A stretch of 64,000 nucleotides of DNA from Gibbula magus (lineage: Eukaryota; Mollusca; Gastropoda; Trochida; Trochidae). The notes under the pieces were generated by a model. That model did not search any database. It saw only the letters and a program-made list of their open reading frames with translations, and had not been told where the DNA came from. Location of the stretch: contig OW388305.1 of NCBI GenBank assembly GCA_936450465.1, positions 40,872,687-40,936,686 of the forward strand, written 5' to 3'. Each line of letters opens with the position of its first letter. Position 1 is the first letter of the stretch. This document shows positions 23,791-34,345 of this stretch, piece by piece. Both the position numbers and the translations under genes were made by a program.

Positions 23791-25300
23791 GTGATAGAAA
23801 AGATGCATTAATTGTCGCATGTATCACTATCCAAAACTGAATAGTAAAATTGTTTATAATGCTTCTGTTCTGTACTTTGACACACTGCACCTACACATGA
23901 CATCGTGAATTACATTCTTAAAATAAGTATTGAACATATTAAAATGAAATTATAAAATGTCTTCAACTTACAGTATTTCCCCAGAGGTAGTTTAAGCATA
24001 TCTATTAATGCCATGGAAAATAAAATTAAGGAATGATTTAATGAATAAATATATGGGCAAACAAATTCAATGTCATATATAATTATGTTGACATTTGTAT
24101 GTGCACAACGTGAATTTTAGGTAGATCATGGCTTTTGCTGATAACAATAACCAAATATTTTGAAAATAAACACTAGACTGTCAAAACCACTCAAGTCGAC
24201 AGACATTTGATATCACCGTGTTTCCATGTATATGAATATATAATATAATATCTATGATCACTCAGATGTAAAATAGCCATTAGTAATTACTTCTCACATT
24301 CAATAATGTTTACCAATGAGAAGAGCATTTAATGTTTGACACAATCCTTTCTAATTATTTTCATTTTCTGTGAATTTGTGATTTTTGAGATTCAGAAATG
24401 TTGAGTGCAGTGACTTTAATACTACTTACAGTGTTAACTGCAGAATAGAATTATCCCGAGGTAAATAAGTGAACAGAACGTGCATTTTCCGAAAACATGT
24501 TGTCAACACTATCGACAGTGTTTCCTTGATTATTTTAACTATTGGTCTCATTGCTTTATGACAATGTATTTTTTTCTGAAAATGTTCCAATTCGAAATAG
24601 TGATTAATTTGATCGTTGTCATCGTTAATTCTAACTTCAACATAAACTATTAAATCAGTCAGTGTTAAATCCACTTCTATAATCACATTTGTTATCAAAG
24701 TGACAATTATAATCTGAGAAATAAATATGGCAATCTTTCCCTATTTGATGTGTTAGAATAGACGGCAAAATTCTAAATTCAGCACGTACAATATCCCATA
24801 CTTACAGTGATGCTTTTGATGTGGCACATAAAGAAAGCTCTTCTAACAAATGCTTTATTGTGTGATTTGTACAAATGTGTTATCTGTATTGGCGTATAAT
24901 GCTTTGTAGAATTTCCGGCCAGACACTCATGGCATTTGTGGCTGATATGGCATCAAAAGAACAAGCGCATTAACTAAAAGAAGCACTATTTTTTAAAGCA
25001 CGATTTCCTGGAAGTCCGTATCATTCCTGCTGTAATTAAATGTAAGGAAAGATCGATATGCATATCTGACAAGAAATTCCAAACCCCCTGGTCAGATAAG
25101 TGTTTTGCTACCTATTTGGCTTCTGATGATCTGGGAATTTTAATTCTAGCTATATACGTAAACTATACAATTTATTATTCATATTTAAATCAGGTGATTC
25201 CTCCGTGTTTATTCTGCATTAGCAATACTTGCCATTTAGATAGATAACAAATATAACATGGTTTTATTGGGGATAACACGTCCTTCAATAGTAACTTTTT
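23791..25300. other. Unannotated AT-rich stretch
   Basis: No gene was recognised; the 90-residue minus frame at 24426 shows no family motif. Confidence 0.4.
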
Positions 25301-25301
25301 T

Positions 25302-25408
25302 GGTAATTTCTGGGCCGAGTCCAATGCGGGATTCGAACTCACACCCTCAGTATTGACTGTACCAACAGCTTACCACACGACCATTCGACCACGGGTGTGG
25401 GTTCTAAT
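25302..25408 (-). mobile_element. tRNA-like SINE head, second family
   Basis: On the minus strand: GTGGTCGAATGGTCGTGTGG, then TACTGAGGGTGTGAGTTCG and AATCCCGC. The spacing of the A-box-like and B-box (GAGTTCGAATCC) parts is tRNA-like, but the body and head differ from the dominant SINE. Flanking SINE body was not recognised. Confidence 0.5.
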
Positions 25409-25790
25409 CTAATCTAATTTTAAAATGAGTAAATAAAAGAATGAATATAGTTGATCTCCTTCTACATGTTTTAAATGTTATCCCCGGGGAGACTTGCATT
25501 ACAGTAATTATAATATGTTGATTACACTATTTTGACATTCTTTTAATATGACACCAGACTTGCTTTCAGTACATGTTTATAGGATGGAGATAATTTCTAC
25601 TGATCTTGATGAAAACATATGTGAATAAAGAATAACATTAGTCGACTGTTTTGCTAAGTTATTTGACAGACTGTGTGGTCACAATGTGTTGATCCACCCT
25701 TTTGATATGTTCTGCTTTACTGACTGATCGGCTATAATAACAACAGGTCTTTGAAGGGCATTTAGAAGTGGTATACACAAGAACAGGAAG
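25409..25790. other. Unannotated stretch
   Basis: No feature was recognised. Confidence 0.4.
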
Positions 25791-25990
25791 ATTTTCACAT
25801 TAAAGAAGGTGTTATCCAGAAGTGTATTTTCACATTAAAGAAAGTGTTATCAAAAAGCGTATTTTCACATAAAAGAAGTTGTTATCCAGAAGTGTATTTT
25901 CACATTAAATAAGTTATTATCCAGAAGTGTATTTTCACATTAAAGAAGTTGTTATCCAGAAGTGTATTTTCACATTAAAGAAGTTGTTAT
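25791..25990 (+). repeat. 35-bp minisatellite, about 5.7 copies
   Basis: The unit is ATTTTCACATTAAAGAAGTT followed by GTTATCCAGAAGTGT (35 bp), repeated head to tail with few mismatches. No ORF spans it. Confidence 0.95.
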
Positions 25991-26699
25991 TCTGAAAAGC
26001 TTCCTGTTCCTATAATAACAACATTAATTAAAGAAAAATCACCATGATGACCGTTATGGTTAATTATACTTTGTTTACAAAGTAAGGAATGATTCTGATA
26101 CATTTGCTTTATATAGGTAGTTTGAAAGTACTTTCATTCCTCAACTTTAGAATCAGATCAGAAAAATATGAAATAATATTTTTCGAAGCTACAGAGACTA
26201 TTTCCAGATGTCAAAACATCTGAATTTTAACCATATACGTGCCATTCTTATATGCTGCTTCTTCTGACCATGCTTGTATATACAAGGTTCTCATCGAACT
26301 TCTGAACAGGCGTACTATACTTATGACGCTTTAGATCTGAAATTTGGAAGCTGACATAGAGGTACAATCTCTCGGAATTCTCAGATAAACACACGTTAAT
26401 TATTTTTAAAAAAACGATATGTTTAGTATGCAATATTTGGTAAGTTGTACGATAAATAGCTTATGATGTTTTGTCATACGGATTTACAAAATCATCTTTG
26501 TCAAGCCACCAATATATGTACGTGTCCAAGACTCACAGAAAGGCAATGTCTTGATCACATCAATACGTCCACGAGTCCTCAATTCTATAAGTATAATAAT
26601 TGTGGAAAAAAGAACAATATTTTGTACAGAACAATACTTTTAGGATTTGATAATGAGTTCTTGAAATTCATGTCAAATAAGATGTGATACTTAGACATA
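25991..26699. other. Unannotated AT-rich stretch
   Basis: No feature was recognised. Confidence 0.4.
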
Positions 26700-27850
26700 T
26701 ATATTGTAATGTAAGGAATGGTTACTAAAGAGATGCATTGTCCATTGTTTGCAAAACACAAATCTGAACTACATCCTGTAGTATTGTGCTTCAAATACTT
26801 GTTCTCCACAATCTCAACGCCATTTGCAGCCTTGTTGCCAACATGACATAATCGAGAAATCGACACCAAGTATTTTGGCAATTTAAAATTGTTGATCCTC
26901 TATGCTAATGTGTACAGCTGCTTATCAAAAGTTTGTTTAACCATGCAAGATTTCAGACGTAAAATCATAATTTTTTGAAAAATTTGATTTGGAACTATTT
27001 CTTAAAAGAACAAATTATGGATAATATTTTGGACAAGATGTAGAGAAGTCATTTTTACACTACATATACAAGGGACAGATATGTAGCATGCCAGAAACAA
27101 TCTACCAATTAAAATACAAGAAAAGATTCAAGGGGTCAAAGTTTTAAATTTAGATTTCATTGCTTCTGCAATAAAATATCAATTAAACATAATGTCGGTA
27201 AAATTTGGACAGTAATAGAAAATACTGGTCAATGTGATGATAATAATTATGTGTTTTCCTTAAATGATTAAAAAATAACAACTTTATAAAACAATATAAA
27301 TTTATGAGTTTGGAATTTTTGGACCTCGGTGTTTAATAATCCTTTCCATATTTGATCCTGTAGAAATATTAGTATCATCTTAAGTATATGATACAGAACT
27401 GATATTTCTACGTCTAAGCAAAGATTCATAACTTTTGCGATCATATTCAAGGAGTATATCAAACTTAAATGAACACAGATATGCATGATATTTGCACCGA
27501 ATTCGGGAAACGTTTGGTAAGCAACAGTATATGCAGATGAGCTAGATATTATGATAATGACCAAACACCCGTAGCAACAGATCCGTGGATATGAGAATGT
27601 CAAACGCTACATCAGAATCGATTAATTAGTGATCAATAGTGAAATCAATCTTTATGTCTTTATCCTGTGTAAATGGCTTCAGTTAGCAAGGTGAAATACT
27701 CCAGTAAGGGACCTGGCTTTAAACACTGTCAGTGAAGGCGAGTCAGAATCAATCTTGACCTTTAAAAGCCTGTAAGACATGGAAGTTAATAAAAAGAATA
27801 CAATTGTAGTCATTGATTTGTAACTCTTGCGTGGTTAGTTATAAATATAT
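26700..27850 (+). repeat. Dispersed repeat 'R', copy 2 (SINE-free)
   Basis: The ends match copy 1 at 1064-1850. The sequence TGCTTCAAATACTTGTTCTC at about 26788-26808 corresponds to the SINE insertion point of copy 1 and carries no insertion. The middle (about 26830-27600) has no counterpart in copy 1. A 111-residue minus frame (27268-27603) falls in this middle and has no recognised motif. Confidence 0.5.
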
Positions 27851-28735
27851 CCTTTCAGGTTAACCCATGGGCTTGACATTTTTATAAATGTGAAATTTAC
27901 CCATAGTCAGATTAACACAATATAACTTTTTACATGAAACATTCCCATGAAAGAGTAAGCATCATCTGCTCAACGTCACAGGCGTAATGAAAATATTTCC
28001 ATATCTTCTCCTCCGCCCTTGACCTCAACCCTCGCATTTTCAGTGCTAAGATTTTAACGTACTGCAGGCTAATCGGATAAGCCAACCAGAAGACAGCTTT
28101 TAATGCCTCTGTGTCTGTGTCGATCGTCGCTATTTTGAATTGGTACCGAATGTAAACGGGGATTTTATTGGCTGTATGTTAGCAGATGGCAAGGGACGTA
28201 ACTCGTGATCGCAATAGGTGTCGCTGATTCATTTCACCATTTCTGCCTAGGTTGAAGACAAGGTAAAAAATGGAGAGATCTCGATACATTTTCACCTTGC
28301 CGTGGGAAGATGAGTAAGCATATACACCAAAAAGTTGTGGATTTTCACAATAAAACGTTGTCCAGATTTTGTGTTATCAATGCCTCGTCTAAATGTATTT
28401 CAAAGACATATGTTACTTTAATCTTTACATATCCCAATATTAAAATCTATGACGTTTTGAGTGTAGATGCTAACTCTTGTCGATATAACTATATCTTTGC
28501 CATTTTTAGGAAAGGCACTGGGGAATTGTATAATGATTTACATACATATTTCTTGTGAAAGCTTTTCTCCAAACTGAAAAAGTAATGTGAGATGATTTGA
28601 GGCTTAAATATTGTTACATATATTATATCATTAGCAACACAATGTATAAGTTTCCCTGATGAACACTACATGTATGTTGTGAAACCGGTCGGAAATGAAC
28701 TTATATGAAAGTTAATCTCCAGTATGTCATTTTTT
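27851..28735. other. Unannotated stretch
   Basis: No gene was recognised. A locally less AT-rich patch around 28000-28280 has no open frame of note. Confidence 0.4.
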
Positions 28736-28862
28736 TCATGGGTAGTATTATTGCAGAGAGAAATCTCGCAACATTAAGTCGTTTTGTATTGTGGTGAAAC
28801 TTTAGATCATCCTTGACATTATTGGCTTGGACTATAATGAACAATGGGTGCCCAAACCCAAA
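28736..28862 (-). mobile_element. Heavily decayed SINE fragment
   Basis: GGTAGTATTATTGCAGAGAG, then AAATCTCGCAACATTAAG and TTGTGGTGAAAC align to the SINE body (GCTAGTATTATGGCAGGGAG, AAAGCCCGCAACGCCATG, TTGCGGTGAAAC) on the minus strand. It lacks both head and tail and is the oldest-looking SINE copy in the window. Confidence 0.65.
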
Positions 28863-29055
28863 CGAGCTCATTCTATATATGCATAGTATATACTGCAAAA
28901 ATCATTCGAAATGTATTACTTTAGCATAAATTACTATTTGCTTTCTTTTATAAATATTGTTGTAAAACCGACTGTGAAGCAATCTCAGTTCTCACTTCAG
29001 CAAGTCAGTAACAAGGAGAACTAAAGGAAATTACAACTTGTGAGACTAAATTATA

Positions 29056-29667
29056 CCCTGTTTATACGGCGAACTTTGCAAAAATTTGTAATATTACTTA
29101 TGGTAGTAATATGCACACGTGAGTAAAAGTAAATTCACTATGCGTTCATACGTATTTAATGTCTGCCTCAGCACATAGGCTTCCAACTCTTAATGATATA
29201 TGGATAGAAAATTCCTAAAACATGCCAATTAATATTTTAGATGTAAACTAAATAAATGAAATTCATTTATATATGTCAACATTGTTTGACTATATAGCCC
29301 TAATAACAATGAAAATTGGAAAGTCAGATGGGTTTCGAAGGTCAACGCGTGCAAGAAGGAGATTATCCTGTATAGAGAATATGAAAAACAATATTAAAAT
29401 ATTTGAATTTTCTCAAACTGTGTGAAGTCACTATAATATATACGACGAACTTTTACTAGCATAGTGAAATTCCATATTTACTCACGGTAGTAAACATTTG
29501 CACCTGCCCATGACTAGGTGCAAAATTGCTTACTGTAGTGAAACATGTGCTTACGGTCGTAAAATATTATGTGCAAATGCGTCTATACGGCGAATTTTGC
29601 TCATATGAGCAAATTTGCATATGTGTAATGATTTACTCATATGTAAACGCTCACGGTATAAACAGGA
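29056..29667 (+). mobile_element. Palindromic MITE family 'P', uninterrupted copy
   Basis: About 612 bp with terminal inverted repeats, CCCTGTTTATACGGCGAA at the left and CACGGTATAAACAGG at the right. Subterminal regions carry several copies of TTTAC(T/C)...ACGGTAGTAAA-type short inverted motifs, possible transposase-binding sites. The sequence matches, in reverse orientation, the two separated halves 34030-34345 and 38476-38783. No ORF is present, so it is non-autonomous. The superfamily is undecided because no confident target duplication was seen. Confidence 0.8.
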
Positions 29668-29796
29668 CTTTAATATTGAAATCCAGTTACTAGCAGAGAC
29701 GCATGTAAATCATTGAATAATGGTTATTATAATCAGGATAAGCTGAAGAGATTTTGAGTTGCTACATGGCTGTCATACCAGAGTATGACTCTCAAA

Positions 29797-30348
29797 TATA
29801 CTCACGGGCAAAAGAAAGTATATGTACAACAACGCACGAGTGATGAACAAGATTGAAACATAGTTACACCATGTCTCTACAAGCAAACTAACTTTGTCTG
29901 TAAATCTTGAAACATTATCTGTTCATAATTCCTAAAAACATGGCTTTTTAAAAATCGTCGTTATAGAATATCCTTAACCAGGCGAGATAGGGGTAGTGAA
30001 ATAGGGCTTTCAGTCTTGTTTTTTGACGTCCTACAGCAACGATGCGTCATTAATTTAAAGTCAAAGGAGGCACATTATGTCGATACCATCTTGTACTAAC
30101 ATAATTTCCATATTTCATAAAATGTTACCTTAAATACCCAGAATTGTTTCCCAAAATACCTTTTAATAATAGCTATTTCAGCACCCAACGTGTGCTTGAA
30201 CAGATATAAAATATTAAATATCATACTCTCATGAATGAAATTGTGTATATCTCTTAACGATATATATCCTCATCACAAACATTCAAAAATATTTTATGTT
30301 AGACTCTGTTGAATAGAAGATATATTTTCTTTTGCCCGTGAGTTTATA
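29797..30348 (+). mobile_element. TIR element of family 'S', copy with both ends
   Basis: Left end TATACTCACGGGCAAAAGAA (29797-29816) and right end TTCTTTTGCCCGTGAGTTTA are inverted copies over more than 20 bp. The ~550-bp interior is non-coding. Similar ends are at 41983 and 42428, and a left-end-only copy is at 2547. Superfamily unknown. Confidence 0.7.
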
Positions 30349-30526
30349 TTGCATGGACCACTATGGTTCTAAGAAGGGACCAGGATCAGAAGAATTGCGA
30401 CAAGAAGACAACAATACAGATTAATCCAAAACATGATTACACAAGAGAGATTGTATGAGTAGGGGCTGATGCCAATTATATATTGTTCACCATAGCAATG
30501 AACATACATGACATGTATGTTTTTAA

Positions 30527-30827
30527 CCATTACAGGTGAGATGAGTTGATTTGGGGTTTAACGCCGCTTTCAAGAGTATTTCACTTATGTCGCGGCTGCT
30601 AGTACTATGGCAGGGAGAAAGCCTGCAAATCCATGTGGCTATGCACTGCGGTGAAACCTGCGAGCATCGGCTGGAACTAGCGAACCATGGGTGGTACTGC
30701 ACTGAAATTTTGCACCCAAATCTGACTGCGAGTAGAACAGTTCTTTACTGCAGACAAGAGGTCGAACCCCGGACCTCTTGATCCGAAGCCGAACGCGCTA
30801 ACCACTGCGCTATCCCGCCCCATTACA
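30527..30827 (-). mobile_element. tRNA-derived SINE with internal deletions and short TSD
   Basis: The body 30535-30820 keeps the tRNA-like head (GGCGGGATAGCGCAGTGG on minus) but lacks ~25 bp before the B box and a short piece of the body. CCATTACA at 30527-30534 recurs at 30820-30827. The GAACCCC/GAACC part of the B box is altered. Confidence 0.85.
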
Positions 30828-31099
30828 TTCTAGTGCGCAGATGTAAATAATTAAACGTAACCCCAGACAATAAAGTGGTCACTAGAAGATGTAATCAAAA
30901 CTACAAAGAGAATTCAAGATAAGGCAGACGTACAGTATTAATGACGTAGGGTCAGGTAGATATATTTATTATTCCTGTGTGTGAAGCATAAACCAGGAGA
31001 ATAAGTGCAAGAGATATTGCTGATGTTCACAGAGCCATGAACTTGCCAATATCCTCATGAGACAGTGATGGAGAAAGGATGCTGCTTCAATGTGTTTAC
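30828..31099. other. Unannotated stretch
   Basis: No feature was recognised. Confidence 0.4.
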
Positions 31100-31451
31100 T
31101 TTAAAGGGGCAGTAGCACGTTTTTTCACTAAAATAAGTTGATGAAATGTATTTGAAAAATAATGTCACCAATAGTAAAACCCCCTTTAAAAAGTTAAAAA
31201 TGAGTTTACACGGTTCAGTAAAGCAGTGGGAATCGTTTTCGTAATTCGAAATAATAAATTGTGTTCACAATAAAATGGCCGCCATGTACTTTTTGCTTCA
31301 TACGCAACATCGTTACAACCACTACGGATAATTGGTTTGTGTAATAAGATATTTTAACCCCTAAAGTTCATTTAAATGACATAAACTATCATTATAAATG
31401 AGAAATTTGAAAAAATAAAATTTGCAAAAAATGTGCTACTGCCCCTTTAAA
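31100..31451 (+). mobile_element. TTAA-type MITE family 'F', copy 1
   Basis: Terminal inverted repeats of about 27 bp: CTTTAAAGGGGCAGTAGCAC at the left and GTGCTACTGCCCCTTTAAAG at the right. TTAA occurs at both ends (31101-31104 and 31447-31450), consistent with a piggyBac-type target duplication. The interior (about 300 bp, includes AAAATGGCCGCCATG and GGATAATTGGTTTGTGTAAT) is shared with 58622-58908. No ORF. It sits directly beside the LINE C-terminal remnant starting at 31462. Confidence 0.88.
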
Positions 31452-31461
31452 GTGAATATTC

Positions 31462-31626
31462 CAGTATCCCCTCACTATTAAGCACATGTTATGTGAGTGT
31501 TGGGACACTGCTCATATCAGGGAAACATTTTATCCTAATATTTCCATTTCACAAGTTGTTACTCAATTTGGTTGAACATCGCGTTTTAGATTTATAAAAG
31601 AAATTAATCTCTTTGATAAACTTTAA
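31462..31626 (+). pseudogene. Non-LTR retrotransposon ORF2 C-terminal end
   Basis: The frame encodes Q-Y-P-L-T-I-K-H-M-L-C-E-C followed by H-I-R-E-T-F and F-I-K-E-I-N-L-F-D-K-L before a stop at 31624-31626. The 'LTvkHiLleC ... R..f ... flkeinL' pattern is the usual C-terminal zinc-knuckle-like tail of jockey/RTE-type LINE ORF2 proteins. One in-frame TGA (about 31573) breaks it. The upstream RT domain is absent; the MITE ending at 31451 lies where it would be. The 3' UTR follows to about 31810. Confidence 0.75.
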
Positions 31627-31810
31627 CATTTAACCTTTTCTCAATCAGATTTTAACAATCTTGTGATCTTTGCTGATGTTTTTTACCTTTGTGTCGTTTC
31701 ATGCATGCTTTTCCAAATATTTTTTTAATTGGGCAAATAACTTAAATTTCCCGTCGCAAATGGCTGCGATACTGCCGAAGCGGCGCTAAAGATTAACTCA
31801 CTCACTCTCT
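31627..31810 (+). mobile_element. LINE 3' untranslated tail ending in ACTC repeats
   Basis: Runs from the ORF2 stop to TTAACTCACTCACTC. The last ~40 bases (GAAGCGGCGCTAAAGATTAA then CTCACTCACTC) resemble the SINE 3' end (GAAAGCGGCGTTAAAC then AACTCACTCACTC). A second copy of its distal part lies at 32450-32578 as a result of the tandem duplication. Confidence 0.65.
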
Positions 31811-33291
31811 TAAAACTAACATAGCCATCCCAATGACAATTACTTGTTTTCAATGACATTCGTCCCATCTACATATACTAAATCTGTGAGCTATTAAACA
31901 GCACCCAATCTAGATGAATTTAAAATACGTTTAACTGGTAACTTCTTCCACTCAACCGTTGATCCGATTTGTTCAAATTTCCCACGTGGAAATCTCGACG
32001 TTTATTGTTTCAGACATGAATGTTTTACCTTATAAAGAGTTAAACCAACCTTTAAATTTTGCAACTTAATATCCCTTGAATGCGATTTGTATTTGGGCTA
32101 TTAAAATCATCCAGGCGTTTGACACTGTAATGGTCTGGCAGTAAAAGTTCTCATTCCAATAAAGGGTACAATATATTTCAGGAAATGTCAAGAAATGTTT
32201 TTCAGTGAACAGTCATTTTTTTCCATATTGCAGTCTGAAAAATTACCTTGAGAAACGATACAAGGGGTACAATATGTTTCAGGAAAAGAGAAGTTGTGTG
32301 CAGTTTTTTAGATACTCTTCTTCTTTAAACCCATTGGTTCTCTCGTTCTTACAAGATTTGTTCAAATTTCCCATGTGGAAATCCCGACGTTTATTGGTTC
32401 AGACATGATTGGTTTACCTCATAACGAGTTAAATCAACCTTTAAATTTTTACCTTTGTGTCGTTTCATGCATGCTTTTCCAAATATTTTTTTAATTGGGC
32501 AAATAACTTAAATTTCCCGTCGCAAATGGCTGCGATACTGCCGAAGCGGCGCTAAAGATTAACTCACTCACTCTCTTAAAGTGAATTTCTCAGAATATTT
32601 ATTGCCTTTGACATGCGTCAAAATACCATATGTATTGTTTAAGTTCAAAACGTCAAACTAACATAGCCATCCCAATGACAATTACTTGTTTTCAATGACA
32701 TTCGTCCCATCTACATATACTAAATCTGTGAGCTATTAAACAGCACCCAATCTAGATGAATTTAAAATACGTTTAACTGGTAACTTCTTCCACTCAACCG
32801 TTGATCCGATTTGTTCAAATTTCCCACGTGGAAATCTCGACGTTTATTGTTTCAGACATGAATGTTTTACCTTATAAAGAGTTAAACCAACCTTTAAATT
32901 TTGCAACTTAATATCCCTTGAATGCGATTTGTATTTGGGCTATTAAAATCATCCAGGCGTTTGACACTGTAATGGTCTGGCAGTAAAAGTTCTCATTCCA
33001 ATAAAGGGTACAATATATTTCAGGAAATGTCAAGAAATGTTTTTCAGTGAACAGTCATTTTTTTCCATATTGCAGTCTGAAAAATTACCTTGAGAAACGA
33101 TACAAGGGGTACAATATGTTTCAGGAAAAGAGAAGTTGTGTGCAGTTTTTTAGATACTCTTCTTCTTTAAACCCATTGGTTCTCTCGTTCTTACAAGATT
33201 TGTTCAAATTTCCCATGTGGAAATCCCGACGTTTATTGGTTCAGACATGATTGGTTTACCTCATAACGAGTTAAATCAACCTTTAAATTCT
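31684..33291 (+). repeat. Near-identical tandem duplication (766 bp + 842 bp units)
   Basis: Unit 1 is 31684-32449 and unit 2 is 32450-33291. They look identical by eye except for a 76-bp segment present only in unit 2 (about 32580-32655, between CTCTCTTAAA and CTAACATAGCC). Both carry the same 67-codon open frame (32205-32408 and 33047-33250), explained by the duplication and not by selection. The near-identity implies a very recent event or an assembly artefact. Confidence 0.92.
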
Positions 33292-33560
33292 GCTACTTAA
33301 TATCCCTTGGAATGCGATTTTGAAGTTATTAGATGATATTCATTTTGCATTTGGCCTGTTAAAATCATCCAGTTTTTCATAGTTTGACATCATTGTAATT
33401 GCCTGAATGGAAAAGTTTTCCCTCCAAAGTTGTACAATTTATTTCAGGAAAAGTAAAAAAAGTGGTTTGTAGTGAACAGTCGCTTTTATGCATATTACAG
33501 TCTGAGAAATTAGACTTTTAGAAACGATATATGAAACAATTTTAAAATCAATTTGACATC
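31968..33560 (+). repeat. Older ~386-bp internal repeat, diverged
   Basis: GATTTGTTCAAATTTCCCACG (31968) recurs in diverged form at 32354, 32810 and 33196, a ~386-bp period nested in the recent duplication. A further decayed copy extends through 33290-33560 (CTTAATATCCCTTGGAATGC, TTCAGGAAAAGT, TTACAGTCTGAGAAATTA), which shows that an older tandem array existed before the recent one. Confidence 0.75.
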
Positions 33561-33716
33561 TGCATTATTCCTTACGTAAAGCTTACGATGAGAATTAGCA
33601 CCTTATGAAATAACAAAACATGATTTCAACTTTGTTTAGTATTTTAAACTTTATTGACATCTTTGTGCTCCCGAATCAATACAAGACCGACGGGTATGAG
33701 ACAACTTTCTAGTTTC

Positions 33717-33787
33717 TGTACTTTTGGAGCAATGCTACACTTTCAGTGCAGTACCCCCCATGGTTCGCTAGGTCAAGCCAATGCCCC
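33717..33787 (+). mobile_element. Short SINE body fragment
   Basis: GAGCAATGCTACACTTTCAG, then TGCAGTACCCCCCATGG and TTCGCTAGGTCAAGCC match the middle of the SINE body. Both ends are lost. Confidence 0.75.
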
Positions 33788-34345
33788 CCAAAAGTAACTA
33801 AAATAAAAAATAAAAAAATAAAGAACAAATCAGCCTTTATTGTATTATTTAGGTTATGTTATGCCGTTTACATAATATATATCACCCATATCATCATGCA
33901 ACTCCATTTCTGTATCTTGTAGTTTCGGTTGTCGCGGGGTATTTCTTGGAGTATATCTCTGGTCCCAAATCGGCCAGCGTTCGTCGATTCAAACATTTTT
34001 ATACTACAGTGACAAATAACAAACGTAAGCCCTGTTTATACGGCGAGCGTTTACATATGAGTAAACCATTACACATATGCAAATTTGCTCATATGAACAA
34101 AATTCGCCGTATGGACGCATTTGCACATATGTATATTTTATTACCGTAAGCAAATAGTTCACTACCGTAAGCAAATGTGCACCTAGTCAGGGGCAGGTGT
34201 AAATGTTTACTACCGTGAGTAAATATGGTATTTTCACTATTCTAGTAACAGTTCGTCGAATAGTGACTTCACACAGGTTGGGAAAATATATTAGAGACCT
34301 TTAGAAACTCTTAATATTGTTTTTCAAATTCTCTTTATAGGATAA

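Noticed and set aside
25791..25990. CRISPR-like array
   Set aside because: 35-bp units are contiguous without unique spacers; it is a minisatellite in a eukaryotic genome.
27268..27603. 111-codon minus frame
   Set aside because: Lies within the repeat R middle section, has no recognisable domain and is AT-driven.
32205..33250. Two identical 67-codon frames as a conserved small protein family
   Set aside because: The identity comes from the tandem duplication that includes non-coding flanks; the frame has no motif.
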